64,000 nt of DNA, taken from the NCBI GenBank assembly GCA_963971535.1, contig OZ020592.1, positions 126,870,888 to 126,934,887 of the forward strand. The letters run 5' to 3'. Origin of the DNA: Notolepis coatsorum. Lineage: Eukaryota > Chordata > Actinopteri > Aulopiformes > Paralepididae. Every line of letters starts with the position of its first letter. Position 1 is the stretch's first letter. Shown here piece after piece: positions 10,323-21,660 of this stretch. The notes under the pieces were generated by a model. It was not told the DNA's origin and searched no databases. It worked only from the letters and a program-made list of their open reading frames with translations. The translations under genes were made by a program, and so were the position numbers.

Positions 10323-12239
10323 ACCCAGAGGGGTCGAGGCAGAGAAGGCTGACATGATTGGCAGACGTCATGAACGTGCAGGGGCACACTCAACCGGGTA
10401 ACCCGGGAGTTGACTCTGCTCCAACACACCAGGGAATCAACCACCCTCTCGGTACACAGACGGTGGTTGTTCCTATAACCCCTCAAGAAAAAACGCCAAA
10501 ACACACCTGCGGGTATACACCAGCTATACCGCAGTACAAGTGTTTCAGTTTCCAAAAAAGGGTTATCCCAGGCCTACGTTATCAACGAAACTTTACTTCG
10601 GACCGGGCCCGGCGGCCCGGGAAGCACACAGGATTACCAGAGGGGGTCCAGAAGACCACCCCAACAGCCCCATCTTCGCCATGCGTGAGAGAGGAGCGAA
10701 AGAAGGAGAACCAGCCCCTTACAATAGTGCAGAGTACAAAAGAGTACCCAACAAAGGGTCTCCATAACGCCTAACCCTGTGACACCCGGGCCGACCCGGC
10801 ATTTTTCCCCCTGAAAAAAGCCCAAGTCCCTCAGGGTACCAGAACAGCAGATCTGCATCCCCGGCGGACAAGCGGGTTAACTGACCTGGACCAGCGTGAC
10901 CAGAACCAGTCCCGTGCCCTAACCACGCCGACATGCCTACTCCAGGAGAAGGGGCAGATATGCGTGTTGATCTAAAACATGAAAAGAGGGCGCCACCCAG
11001 ACAGGCCGGTTTGAACCGTGCTCGGTGGCCCACCCCAAGGGCGTGAGACCCCTCTACCTATGTTCTGATCTATTCCGTTAACATCCCCCAGATATGAACG
11101 AGAATCCGTCGAGACCCAGTAACAGGCTCTCGGAAGAGGAAAAAACCCCCATCCCAGTTGCTTTATAAAAACGCTGTTTTAATAACAAGTAACCAAGGCG
11201 TACTAGCCACCCGCATGATTCTTATCAGAAACACCCCGAGCCAGCACTATGTATGCGTTGGGACACAAAAAACACCTCAATGGACAGTCTAACCAGACCC
11301 CACATCGATCCCTCAAGGCGCCTGGGAGAACAACAAGAAGGGTGTGGTGCTTCATATTCTCCACACTCTTTTATTAAAAAAGAAAGAAACACCGACTGAC
11401 ATGAATCCCACTTGACGCAGCCGAGGATAAAAACTGTTTACATTTTTATATCCCGTCATCCCTACCACAGAGGATAGACGGAACTCCCCAGAGAGACTTC
11501 CCACGTGAGCCATAGATTGAAAAGCCACGGTAACATTGAGTCATGTGACCAACCGACTCAAGTTACGCGTATATCGAGCGTAGTGGAACCTTAATTCCTA
11601 CGCTCTATCCCGACACTTGACAATAACAGACCCTACATACGGGTCTAACTCACGGAAGCCATCGTCCAATAGCAACGTGCGTAGTGACGTGTGCTATGAC
11701 GGGGGGAAACCCAAGACTCAACGCCTGTGATAGGTGCAGAGTCTGGGAAACCCTCCCCCCCCCCCCCCCCCCCTCCCTGCCAAGCCGCCTAACAGCTTGG
11801 CCCTGACTGAACTAATAAGAGAGGTAATAAACCCCCTGACCAATCAGAAGAGGGAAGGAGGGGTTTATCCGGTACCCCCTCACAAGCCCAACCCTTGCAT
11901 ACAACAACAACAATAGCCATATGATACCTTTAGTAGCAATGCTAATGTATAGCGCAAGCTAATACAATGCACGCTAACCACAGACAATCTGTGAACAGGG
12001 TTTATAACAAGACCAAGTCGCGTGTGTGTGTGAATCCTACACCTGCATCCATGTTGTAACACAGAAAAAACATTGATAGAGAGAGAGAACGGCTGAGCCG
12101 TGGTACGTTTTCATACAAGCATTACTGCAAACCCAACACAATAGTGTTGTAGCTCAATATCACTGTGTAAGCAACAGAGCACACAACTAGCCTCTACCTT
12201 TATGTGGAGAGAATCAATAATCACTATGCAACAACCATC

Positions 12240-12676
12240 AAATGCACACAGCACACACACCCACACGCACACACTCACTCAAACAAACAACACACTGCAG
12301 CACCCACTCTCCACACTTTAGATCACACAAACACACTTACACTTTATATTTATTGATAAAGGATTTGCACTACAACTCGTACACCTACTGTGAATTGTAC
12401 CTAAACTGCACCTCGTCCATTTATGCCTTGCACTATATAGCATTGTATATTAGTACACTGCACAGTATTGTATATTGTATGGTAACTACGTCTACGAACA
12501 TTGTACATATGTCTAAACTGAACACTGTGACCTCTTTTTTTACTTCTAATTTTTACTATGTTTTTATTTCATACTTATCTTGTCATGCACAGTCTCTGGA
12601 GCGCAACAGTAAGAAGCATTTTGTACAAAAGTATTCTGTACTTCTGTATGACAACTATTAAAGAAACTTGAACTTG
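12240..12676 (+). mobile_element. L2-type LINE 3' UTR fragment inside the DIRS-like element
   Basis: This is the same 3' UTR as the L2 copy at 4255-4737, in opposite orientation: ttgcactacaactcgtacac, tctctggagcgcaacagtaa and gtatgacaactattaaagaa are shared. It holds no coding sequence. The match is diverged, so this insertion looks older than the one at 4255. Confidence 0.8.
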
Positions 12677-12947
12677 AGATTCAGGTCGAGGCAGAAAAAC
12701 CCCTTTTTCAACCGAGTGTAGGCTGCAGGCCTTGCTTAAGCTCTAACATGAATGTAACCCTCCTATCAACCCATACTAGCAAAGATTCACACGTTGCAAC
12801 CCCATCATATGTTTGGTGAATAAACACACAGTTTGTTAACAAAAAATACAGTCCCCCTTTAGAGGGGACTTTTTATTTTTGAACAAAATCATAGCGGGGC
12901 CGGGAAGGGAACAGGGGGAGACCACAGGGGGAAAAAGTCACTGGGTC

Positions 12948-14623
12948 TTAGCGACGCCTGCCACGAGCCGCTCGGGATTTGCCACCTCGGGGAGCCCCGG
13001 AGGGACGGTAAACGATCGGCGGCTGGTCTCGACGATCCCTACCGTCGCCTCCGGGCTTAGATGGGCCGGCTGTCGTAGCGGAGGCGCCCTCTCTCCTCCT
13101 GGCCTTCTTCACCGAAGGTCCAGCAGTGGCGGTGGTGGCAGCGGCGGCCACGGCGGAGGATCCTCGACGACGTGGCAGCCGTCTGACTCCACCGGCGACA
13201 TCGGGAGGGGGGAAATGAGGCTGGAGCACGGAGCGCTCCTCCTGCATCTCTCTACAGGTTGAGGTCATCAACTGCAGGGCTGTCCCGAATAGTCCAGCAT
13301 CGGAGAGGGGTGCCGTCAGAAGTGGAATTCTCTTCTTCTCCGGCACACGAGCCTGCTCCAGCCAAAGGTGGCGCTGGGTCAGAGTTGCCAGGGCGCGCAC
13401 TTTCCCAGCGGCTATAGCCTGCGGCTGAGTCAGATGCAGGATGGCTCCTGCCGACTGGGCGAGCTGGTCATGTTGTACATCAGTCAGCTCCGTGCCGCCG
13501 TCAATATCCCGGACATGAATCTCGCCAGCTGCGCAATGTTAGACGCGGCAGCTAGAGATTGTGTTCCGGTGATAAATGACTGGTCGCTCCAATATGCCAA
13601 CCGCCTCGCCGATTTCCCTTGGGGAACCGGCTTCCGTAACGGCTCCCACACCACCTCCGGACAAAGGAGCGCCGCCATCGGCCTATCAAGCCGTGGCACG
13701 CCCTCCTTCATACCGTTGACCAAACCCGCCACCCGCGTGACTTGCACGTAGGCAGGAGTAAGGCCTATGATGTGGGAGACCACCTGACCCTGACGGACAT
13801 AGGCCGCCATTGAGGGGAAAAATGGGTAGACAATGTCCACCCCTCTCACCGGGCGACGTTGCCATAGATGACCTATGAGATCATCAGGGACACGAACAGG
13901 CAGTGGCTGCGGCAGCGGCACGCCATTTGCGACTGCCGCCGCCGCCATGAGCTCGGGAAACAAAGCACGCAGTTCCCCCTGCATACTTTCCTCCTCCGAG
14001 CCCGCATCCCTCACATGCAGCAGACTACTGGTCAAGGAGCCACATTCTGATGTGGCTGATAGCAGGGCATCCCGCCGACGAGTCAGAAGTTCTACCCCAA
14101 CATCTTCGAACGAGGAACCCCAAGGAGACATCTCACCCCCCTCCAGTGTTACCTGGACAGGCAGGGAAGATGTCTCCACCGGGCCTTCAAACAAGAACCC
14201 GTCCGCCTCCATCATGTAGTCCTCTGTCTCCATCGGGCATGTAGAGACCGACGCATCCTCATCTGGCTCCAGCAACTCACCGAAACCAGGCCGTTCGCGT
14301 CGGCAAGCCACCATCTTGCGACGGGAGTGAGCTGACGCAAAAAGTTTGCGTCTCAACTCCCCCGCAACCAAGGGAACCGGCCGCCCAACAGTGGACGATT
14401 CCCCGGAAGCAGAGGAACCAGAGCCGGAACCAGGCCATCGCACAGGAGACGGCACTGGTGCACCAGCTCCTTGGAGAGGCAAACTACCCATCGGACGCCT
14501 ACCGGGCGTGGCTGCCGACCACGAGAGAGGTCTCAGCCCCGCTTCAAGACGCACAACGGAGGCGGCAATGGAGAACCACTGGTGAAGAGTGGCGTTGCGA
14601 GCGCGACCCTCTGAAGTAGACAT
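12948..14623 (-). pseudogene. Gag-like region of the DIRS-like fossil
   Basis: This region encodes acidic and Ser/Pro-rich sequence, then a segment with RHLWLEQARVPEKKRIPLL and LSDAGLFGTALQLM, which resembles the conserved tail of fish DIRS gag-like proteins (RHLWL...LLDAPLSPSGLFG). A basic Arg/Gly-rich C-terminus follows. It is a fossil and appears broken; the family call is from memory of the motif. Confidence 0.55.
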
Positions 14624-14935
14624 TATGACTTAGTTTTTTTCTGTCGAATATATGAGAGAAGAAAAAAACAAGCAACAATGTAAACACGTCTCAACTTTCT
14701 TCAGCTAACAACCTCGTCAAGTGTGGGATCTACTGAAGGCACTTCCTTGTGGTGAAAGTGAAGAAGGAGGCGAGTAGGTGACCACACACCTGCTTATGAA
14801 GGTAAGCGGATGGGGGTGTGTGGCCAGACGAATGTTGGGATGTAAAGGTACATGGTGGAATTTTTTATTCAGTGCTCGTGCACGAAGTGAAGTACAGTGC
14901 AGAATGATGCTGAGCGTCACCATAATGAAACAGAA

Positions 14936-15166
14936 CTACCATTGAGGTTTCAACCTCATTAGTTTCTGCATGTTGACTTTGTTATTTTCTACATTTCAAC
15001 GTAGATGGAAGACTAGGTAGATAGAAGAATGACAATATTTATTTTGAAATTTGATGTACAAAATACATAGATATTGTACTTGGCGATGGATAAATGACAA
15101 TATTACATTTGCATCACAAGTCTTTGGTGATTAATGCTCCATCGTGAGTTACCTCATGGGTAAAAT
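14936..15166. other. Unassigned AT-rich sequence
   Basis: A short inverted pair (ttgaggtttcaacctcatt) begins the stretch. No gene, array or recognisable transposon end is seen. Confidence 0.5.
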
Positions 15167-15308
15167 ACCCTGGGTCAAGCTAATCAGACCTGGGATCAGC
15201 CACGCATACCCTGGGTCAAGCTAATCAGACCTGGGATCAGCCACGCCTACCCTGGGTCAAGCTAATCAGACCTGGGATCAGCCACGCCTACCCTGGGTCA
15301 AGCTAATC
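15167..15308. repeat. 41-bp tandem repeat, about 3.5 copies
   Basis: The unit is taccctgggtcaagctaatc plus agacctgggatcagccacgcc. Copies differ by at most one or two bases. Confidence 0.9.
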
Positions 15309-15529
15309 ATTGTGCACACAGGATAAATCTGCCATCCTCTCACACACACATGGGAGAAAGCCTCTTAAAGTCTGTGTCTCTGTGTCAGAGAGCCCTGGAG
15401 AAAAGCCACTTAAAAGAATATCCTGCAAGAACTATTATTATATATATTATTGTTATTTCATACTGATTAACATGAGCCATTCTCCATTCAGACTGCAGAA
15501 GAACACAAGGACGGAACCTTGTCTTCTTT
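15309..15529. other. Unassigned sequence
   Basis: No coding frame or repeat is recognised between the 41-bp repeat and the poly(T) end of the next retroposon. Confidence 0.4.
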
Positions 15530-17620
15530 TTATTTTTATTTTTTTACTTACGTTTTTATTAACATTTATAGACAAACAACACTTACACAATACCTATAAT
15601 GACATCAACAACACAACAGTACATCAACATGGGCCCCTTGAATTCGGCCGCTCTCAGCCTCCCAGACCCCCATGAGAGGGACCCCCCCCTTCCCGCCATC
15701 CACCCCCAGAAACAGGGCTCCCCCACATCCCAGGGCCGTCCCACGCGGGGCCGAGCACTCAGCGACACGGGTACCTTGAATTTGATTGGGCCAGGCCCAG
15801 TAGAGGGGCGAGGGGTGGTACTCCCCCCCACCGAGCCAAGCCCGCTACCTCCCATGCCACCAAGCACCCCACCCCACGCCCGACGACCCCACAACATCCA
15901 AGACCCCACTCTCCCGGGCCAAACCGCGGAAATAATGGTCCCCCTCCCCCGACACCCCCCCCCCCCTGAGTTAAGCCCATAGGAGCCCCCCATATCCCAG
16001 GCCGATGCGCGCTGAGCCGGGCCCCCAGCGACACGGGTCCCTTGAATCAATTGGGCCAGGTCCAGTAGAGAGGATAGGGGACTCCCCCCCACCGAGCCAA
16101 GCCTGCTATTTCCCATGCCGCCGAGAGCCCCACCCCACGCCCACCAACCCCGCAACACACAGGACTAGGGATGCACAGACATTTCGGCCACCGGTCTACT
16201 GTGCCGAGTCAAGAGAGCACATTCATCTGGGGACTAGAAAGGTGCGCTCAGTAGAGCACAGATGTCCGCCGCGGCAGCCAGAGAAAAGATGGAATTAATG
16301 TACTGTATGCATTCAGAAGTGCTGAATAAATGTTTTATGGACCCATAATAGTGATTATTTATTATTGAAGTTAAATTTTGCCATAATCATATATTTTTCC
16401 ATAATCATAATGTTCCACAACATTGGTAAAAAAAATCTATTCTATGAATCATTTTCGGCCTTTCGGCATTCGGTTTTCGGCCAACTGTTTCCGGTATCGG
16501 TTTCGGCCAAGAATTTCCCATTCGGTGCATCCCTACACAGGACCCCACCGGGCAAAGCTCAGCTGCTTTGACCCCCCTGAGAGAGACCCCTCCCTCCCGC
16601 CCTCCTCCCCGAGAAACAGAACACCCCCATATCCTGGTCCACCATGCGCGGAGCCGAGCACCCAGAGCCCCCACCCGCCCCCGCCCGACTGCCAGGCCCC
16701 CGGCCCACGAGAACCCCAAGCCCAGGCCTGCAGCAGGCCAAAGCACCACGCCTCAATGATCACGTGACCCCCCGCGACCCCAAGCCCGGTGCCCCCCCGG
16801 CCCGGTGACCAGACCGCCCAGGCCACGGCGGCCGAGGGCCCCAGGCAACCCCCCCCCACACCAATCCCACAACACGCAAGGCCCCCCCTCCCCCAGGTCG
16901 AACCGCCGGAACGATGGCCCTCCCCCCAACCCCCCCCCCCCACTGAACACAGCCTGCCCACCTCTGTACCTCCCATGTCACCGACATCACGACCTACATT
17001 TGTGAAAATAGAACTAACAACACAATAAGAAAAAATTAAATGAAAATAAAATAAGTTATATGGTTAGCACTCTTTCCCGGGTTGGCGGTTTGGAGGGGGA
17101 TCAGCTCTCCCACTGGAGAAGCCCCCCCCCCCCCAGAGACGGAGATACCCCCCAAAGGAGATTCTCCAAGCCCCTCTTCATGTCTAACATTTTGAATTCT
17201 TGTCCTTCACATTTGTCCATGTGCACATTTAAAGCAACTGCTATTCTAACATAACTAAAAAAAAATAAAAAGAAGACTTAAGACAATTGGCACTTCCCAG
17301 GTAATTCTTTTTAACCCCGTTTAACCCCCGTTGGCGGGTTGGAGGGGTAAGGCTCTCCTGGAGAGGGCCCCTCCTATAATGACGGAGATTCCCCAATGGG
17401 GATTCTCCAATGTCCCTATTATTGTCCAACATTTTCTTTGAATTTTTATCTTTCATATGATAGTACAGTTCCAGAGCTCCCAGTCAGGTCTCCGAATGTT
17501 TTCCCCCATGTTCCCCGTCGCCTTAGTTGTGCGTCATGTGTGTGTATGACTCTCAGTGCTCGAGTCCTGCTTGGTGTGTGAGACCTCGTTATTCGAGTCC
17601 TGGCTGGTCCGGTTGCTCCA
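15530..17620 (-). mobile_element. 5'-truncated copy of the ORF1-only retroposon
   Basis: On the minus strand this matches the 3' two thirds of the element at 19827-22930. Shared pieces include the ORF 3' end (ctcgagtcctgcttggtgtg), the caatgtccctattattgtcc block, the tctcctggagagggcccctc block and the GC-rich 3' UTR. The poly(A) end is at the left as a T-rich run (15528-15548). An hAT-like MITE with an 8-bp duplication has inserted at 16166-16535. The two retroposon copies face each other and form a large inverted repeat about 2.2 kb apart. Confidence 0.8.
16166..16535. mobile_element. hAT-like MITE, complete, 8-bp target duplication
   Basis: Perfect inverted termini TAGGGATGCAC and GTGCATCCCTA are flanked by direct CACAGGAC at 16158-16165 and 16536-16543. 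The interior has repeated ttcggcc/attcggttttcggcc motifs near the right end and no coding frame. Confidence 0.85.
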
Positions 17621-18330
17621 GGTACAGCTACAGCTCAGGTACAGCTACAGCTCAGGCACAGCTACAGGTACAGGTACAAGTACAGGTACAGGTACAAGTA
17701 CAAATACAGCTACAGCTCAGGTACAGCTACAGCTACAGGTACAGGTACAGCTACAGGTACAGGTACAGCTACAGCTCAGGTACAGGTACAGGTACAGCTC
17801 AGGCACAGCTACAGCTACAGCTACAGCTCAGGTACAGGTACAGCTACAGCTCAGGCACAGCTACAGCTACAGGTACAGCTCAGGTACAGCTACAGCTCAG
17901 GCACAGCTACAGGTACAGCTCAGGTACAGCTACAGGTACAGCTCAGGTACAGCTACAGCTCAGGTACAGGTTAGGGATGGGCGTGAGTAATCGATTACTC
18001 ACAGCTATAAGAAAAATCGATCTTAAATTATGAAAAAAATTTATGAAAAAAATATATATATATACATATTTTTTTTTTACATATTTGTTTCACATGTATG
18101 TGTAAGATTATAACTGTTTGTTGGTTGCCTTAAACATATACGTGAATGAACAAAATTAAGTACAATTATTATTATTATTCGAATTTTTTTTTAAACATTT
18201 ATTTATTTAATTTTTTTCCCTTTACAAGTAATACACGATCACTCGAGTATAGCATGTGATCAATCGATATGGATTTTTTTCTAAAAATGCCCATCCCTAG
18301 TACAGGTACAGCTCAGCTCAGCACAGCACA
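17617..18330. repeat. CAGGTA/CAGCTA hexamer-type minisatellite, split by a MITE
   Basis: The array mixes caggta, cagcta and cagctcagg words, from 17617 to 17971, and resumes at 18300. The long plus-strand Gln/Val/Leu/Tyr reading frames here are array artefacts. Confidence 0.9.
17972..18299. mobile_element. hAT-like MITE, complete, 8-bp target duplication
   Basis: Inverted termini TAGGGATGGGC and GCCCATCCCTA bound 328 bp. The flanking 8-bp duplication is GTACAGGT at 17964-17971 and 18300-18307, taken from the host minisatellite. The interior has atcgattactc and gatcaatcgat motifs near the ends and an AT-rich core. Confidence 0.9.
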
Positions 18331-18866
18331 CGTGCAGTGGGGTCTTTTGACTCTAGTGGTTACTAGAGCTTGATATACCAAGTCCAATGTTCCTCTACAG
18401 CAGCTCCCTGGATCCTGTCAGGACAAGATGAAAGGCTCCTCATCTCCCTGCAGGTGTGGAAGCAGCTCCCCTTACAGCAGTGTCACTGATGTTCAGAGCG
18501 GCAGCGGGGAGGGGGTTGGGGGGGTAAAGCAGTGCCTAGACATCTGGACATTTGGATAAGCATCTGAGAGTTCAATCAAATTCAACATCGAGTAGCGGGT
18601 AAATGTTTGAATCATAGCACCTCTTTCAAGATATTACCGTCAAACGAGTCACAACCGCAGGGTCTTATCTAGAATCAGAGCCATATCGCTGAGCTCGTTT
18701 CTTCTTTCTCTGTACTAGCGCGTAGTCCTCCTACTGTTGTGATACTCTGCGTTAGTGGGGGCGTTGAGTCGTTCCGTTTAGACAGACGGTGCACCTTCAA
18801 ACAAACCCTATAGGGAGGTCATACGGTGAATTGGCGAACAAACGAATCGCACGCTCGATCTTGAGT
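18331..18866. other. Unassigned sequence
   Basis: I see no convincing exon, repeat array or transposon end here. The right part (about 18590-18866) has mixed composition and may be a remnant of an older element. Confidence 0.4.
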
Positions 18867-19305
18867 GGCCGGGGCGCGTGAATATTTTCCCTAACGGAGT
18901 TGCACTTCCGCGTTCGGTTTGCGCGATCTGATTGGCCACTGACGTTTCTGGTCATGTGACATCTGCGCCAATCGTGTGACGCCTGTTTCTGTGCCTATTT
19001 CCACCTCTAACAGCCTGCAAACTACCCAACGCCTAGTTCTATCACTGGTTAAGCTTAGGCGACTTTTTCGAAGTTGGTTAAGGTTAGAGTTTGGAATCAG
19101 GGCTGGTGTTCTATCGCCCTGCTCTAAGACAAACTCTAACCTTAACCAACTTCGAAAGAGTGCCTAAGCTTAACCAGTGATAGAAACAGGCGTCACACGA
19201 TTGGCGCAGATGTCACATGACCAGAAACGTCAGTGGCCAATCAGATCGCGCAAACCGAACGCGGAAGTGCAACTCCGTTAGGGAAAATATTCACGCGGCC
19301 GGGGC
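18867..19305. mobile_element. Mutator-like foldback element with 9-bp duplication
   Basis: The 421-bp element (18876-19296) is a near-perfect palindrome. The left arm begins GCGTGAATATTTTCCCTAAC and the right arm ends with its complement; the arms meet around 19105. A 9-bp direct repeat, GGCCGGGGC, lies at 18867-18875 and 19297-19305. Long terminal inverted repeats with 9-bp duplications fit Mutator-like elements. A related element with similar ends is at 32083-32793. Confidence 0.8.
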
Positions 19306-19329
19306 GTTTGGAGTCAGGTGTGAAACAGT

Positions 19330-19632
19330 GAAATCATCATATCATCCATCCCCCGAACCAGACTGTGGACCTTCGGGGACAGAGCTTTCAGCATGGCAGC
19401 TCGCACCCTCTGGAACTCCCTCCCCGCAGAACTCCGCAACTCTGGAATCATTAAAAAAAAACGGCTCAAAACCCAGCTCTTCAACTTGGCCTTTAACCCC
19501 TAATTTCTCACTTTGTATGTTGTGTCTGTCCACTATGTTTGTTACTTTTGTTCTTTTTTCCCCCTATGTAAAGCGACCTTGGGTCTTTTGAAAGGCGCTA
19601 TATAAAATTAAGCTATTATTATTATTATCACC
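19330..19632 (+). mobile_element. L2-type LINE 3' end
   Basis: The last codons of a reverse-transcriptase ORF are readable: RAFSMAARTLWNSLPAELRN, then KKKRLKTQLFNLAF and a stop at about 19503. A 3' UTR ending in aaaggcgctatataaaatta and a (TTA)n tract follows. This is the common fish L2 tail. Only the extreme 3' end is present. Confidence 0.8.
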
Positions 19633-19716
19633 AGAATGAGAAAGGTCGGAGTGGAGGGACAGCAAAGGGAACATCTCTCGTTCACTTTCCATGTGCGAAT
19701 ATCTATAGCCTCTATT

Positions 19717-19791
19717 TTAACCCTTTCACTACAGACGGTTAACCCTTTACTATCACACTACAGACGGTTAATGTGGTAGTGAAAGGGTTAA
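19717..19791. mobile_element. piggyBac-like miniature element, diverged copy
   Basis: A TTAA site followed by CCCTTTCACTACAGACGG, an internal ttaaccctttactatcacac, and a right end GTGGTAGTGAAAGGG followed by TTAA. A further ggcagtgaaaggg end at about 19806-19818 suggests a partial second terminus. Confidence 0.55.
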
Positions 19792-19926
19792 CCATTTGGT
19801 AGTGCGGCAGTGAAAGGGTTGCGACAACTTCCGGTTTTGAGATGTGTGGGTAGGCGACCATTGTGAGAGCTCCCGGTCAAACAATATCGAAAAAGGGAAA
19901 TAAAACTGTCTAAAACAAAATTAAAA

Positions 19927-21298
19927 GTGACAATTCAAGGATATAAGAGAAAAGGAAGGAGGAATACGAGAAAGAGCGAGAGAAAGAGGACCCCAGAAGA
20001 CGTACAAACACTGGAGGAAATATCTCGACACAAGGAAATGACGGAAGAGGTAGCTCAGACGAGCGTGACGCAGGTAGACAGAGACGTGGAGCCTGCCTGG
20101 GTAGCGAAGCTACAAGCGAACATGCTAGCCAGCGTACAAGAGCTACGGGCTGACATACAAGCTAACGCAAAGGCTATCCAAGCTGTACAAGATAGCATAC
20201 AAGCTGGCGTACAAGCTAACACGCAGACCATGCAAGCTAGCGTGTTGACTAGCCAACAGCTAACCAAGAGCTACAAACTAGCATACAAGCTAGCATACAA
20301 GCTAACGCAATGGCTATCCAAGCTAGAACGCGGATCATCCAGGGCAGCATCGACGGACTCAGGGAGGAGTTGGAGAAGGGTCGGGGAATACAAGCTAACG
20401 TGGCGTTGGACCGCAGCGAGGCCTGGCTGGAGAAGGAGCTGCAAACTAACAAGGAAGTTAACAAGATGAATGTGACGCAGCAAGCGATACAAACTAGGGG
20501 ATCATCCCTATGTTCCCCGGGTCCTATGTTCCCCGGGTTCTATGTTCCCCGCTTTGATTGATTAATAGATTGACCATTTTATAAATTTTTATTATTTTAT
20601 TAATTATTAATGTCCGCCTTGTTTCGAACAGTTAAGCTTAGGCCCTCGTTCGAACTGGTTAAGGTTAGAGTTTGGAATCAGGGCTGGTAGTCTAAAATTT
20701 TCAATCTATCAATCAATCAAAGCGGGGAACATAGAACCCAGGGAACATAGGACCCGGGGAACATAGACATGCTCCCCAAACTAGCGTGGTGTTGGACCGC
20801 AGCGAGGCCTGGCTGGAGCTGGAGAAGGAGCTGCAAGCTAACATGGAAGTTATCACGATGAAAATGAAGCAGCAAGAGATACAAGCTAACGGGACGTTGG
20901 ACCGCAGCGAGACCTGGCTGGAGAAGGAGCAGCAAGCTAACATGGCCAACACACGGACTGGACTCGATGCAAAGCGGGGTGTTCGGAGGAGCATGGAGGC
21001 TGGTTTGGGAGAGGTGAAACGGACGGCCCCCGGGGGAGGGACAGGGAGATGCTGGATACAATCGGACCAACCAGGACTCGGGCACCGAGGTCGGCCGGAT
21101 CATCCGTGCACACGAGATGCAGGTGCGGAGGCCAACCAGGCCGGCCGAGATACGAACACGGAGGCCACACACACCAACCGGGATCCGAGCACCGAGAACA
21201 ACCGGACCAGCCAGAACTCGAATAACGAAGTCTCACACACCAAGCAGGACTCGAGCACTGAGGTCATACACACCGACCAAGACGCAATATGCATATAA
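19927..21298 (+). pseudogene. Coiled-coil ORF of the retroposon, interrupted
   Basis: The first ATG at 19927 follows about 100 bp of 5' UTR. The N-terminus is basic (YKRKGRRNTRKSERKRTPED), followed by repetitive amphipathic sequence with QANxxAIQA-type steps (ELRADIQANAKAIQAVQDSI) and a unit built on LDRSEAWLEKELQAN that recurs at about 20405, 20790 and 20895. The C-terminal part is Asn/Thr/Gln rich. The frame is lost once at about 20255-20290 and is cut by the DNA insert at 20509-20770; it is open again from 20786 to 21298. The family is not recognised. It could be the ORF1 of an L1- or Tx1-like LINE or an unrelated non-autonomous ORF. Confidence 0.5.
20509..20770. mobile_element. Foldback DNA insert inside the retroposon ORF
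   Basis: Inverted arms of about 65 bp each contain ctatgttccccgggtcctat, a second gttccccgggttctatgttc, and tttgattgattaatagattg. The core has agttaagcttaggc and ggttaaggttagagtttgg, also found in the Mutator-like foldback at 18876-19296, so the two may be related. I could not define a clear target duplication. Confidence 0.6.
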
Positions 21299-21300
21299 TT

Positions 21301-21660
21301 AGATGGTGAATGGAGGTTATGATTCGAGACACACTGCAGACAACACACAGACCAGTGGGAATACAGGCAAGGTAAACACATTAGTTGGGAAAATTGGGAC
21401 TCGATTCGGGACATATAATACAAATAACACGTACTGGACTAAACTGTAGACATTAACACACATGACGCACAACTAAGCATATTATTTGATAGTGAATGGA
21501 GGTTATGGTTCGAGACACACTGCGGATAACACACAGACCACTGGGAGTCCAGATAAGGTAAACACATTAGTTGGGGAAATTGGGACTTGATTCGGGACAT
21601 ATAATACAAATAATACGTACTAGACTAAACTGTAGACACTAGCACACATGACACACAGCT
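21301..21660. repeat. Tandem duplication, unit about 180 bp
   Basis: Two copies start gatggtgaatggaggttatg and gatagtgaatggaggttatg and share cacattagttgggaaaattg with few differences. They lie between the retroposon ORF and its 3' UTR. Confidence 0.8.

Larger units (their letters stand above)
9431..14935 (-). mobile_element. DIRS-like (tyrosine-recombinase) retroelement fossil
   Basis: The termini are inverted. The left end (9431 to about 9665) and right end (about 14740-14935) share gtgacgctcagcatcattct, attttttattcagtgctcgt and tccaccatgtacctttacat in opposite orientation. Just inside the left end, at 9671-9740, lies a short internal complementary region that joins sequences of both outer ends (accataattcacagaacttg, then gttctgtttcattatgg). 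Inverted ends plus such a circle-junction copy are the hallmark of DIRS elements. The element reads on the minus strand, with a gag-like region near its 5' end. It looks broken: I see gag-like coding sequence in more than one piece and no clear reverse transcriptase, RNase H or recombinase frame. An L2 tail has inserted at 12240-12676. Confidence 0.7.

Noticed and set aside
15583-16976. Gly- and Pro-rich long frames in the GC-rich blocks near 16 and 22 kb
   Set aside because: Both are the 3' UTR of the same retroposon in opposite orientations; frames arise from high GC.
17527-18033. Gln/Val/Leu/Tyr-rich repeat proteins
   Set aside because: Translation of the caggta/cagcta array with no stop words; overlaps a MITE.
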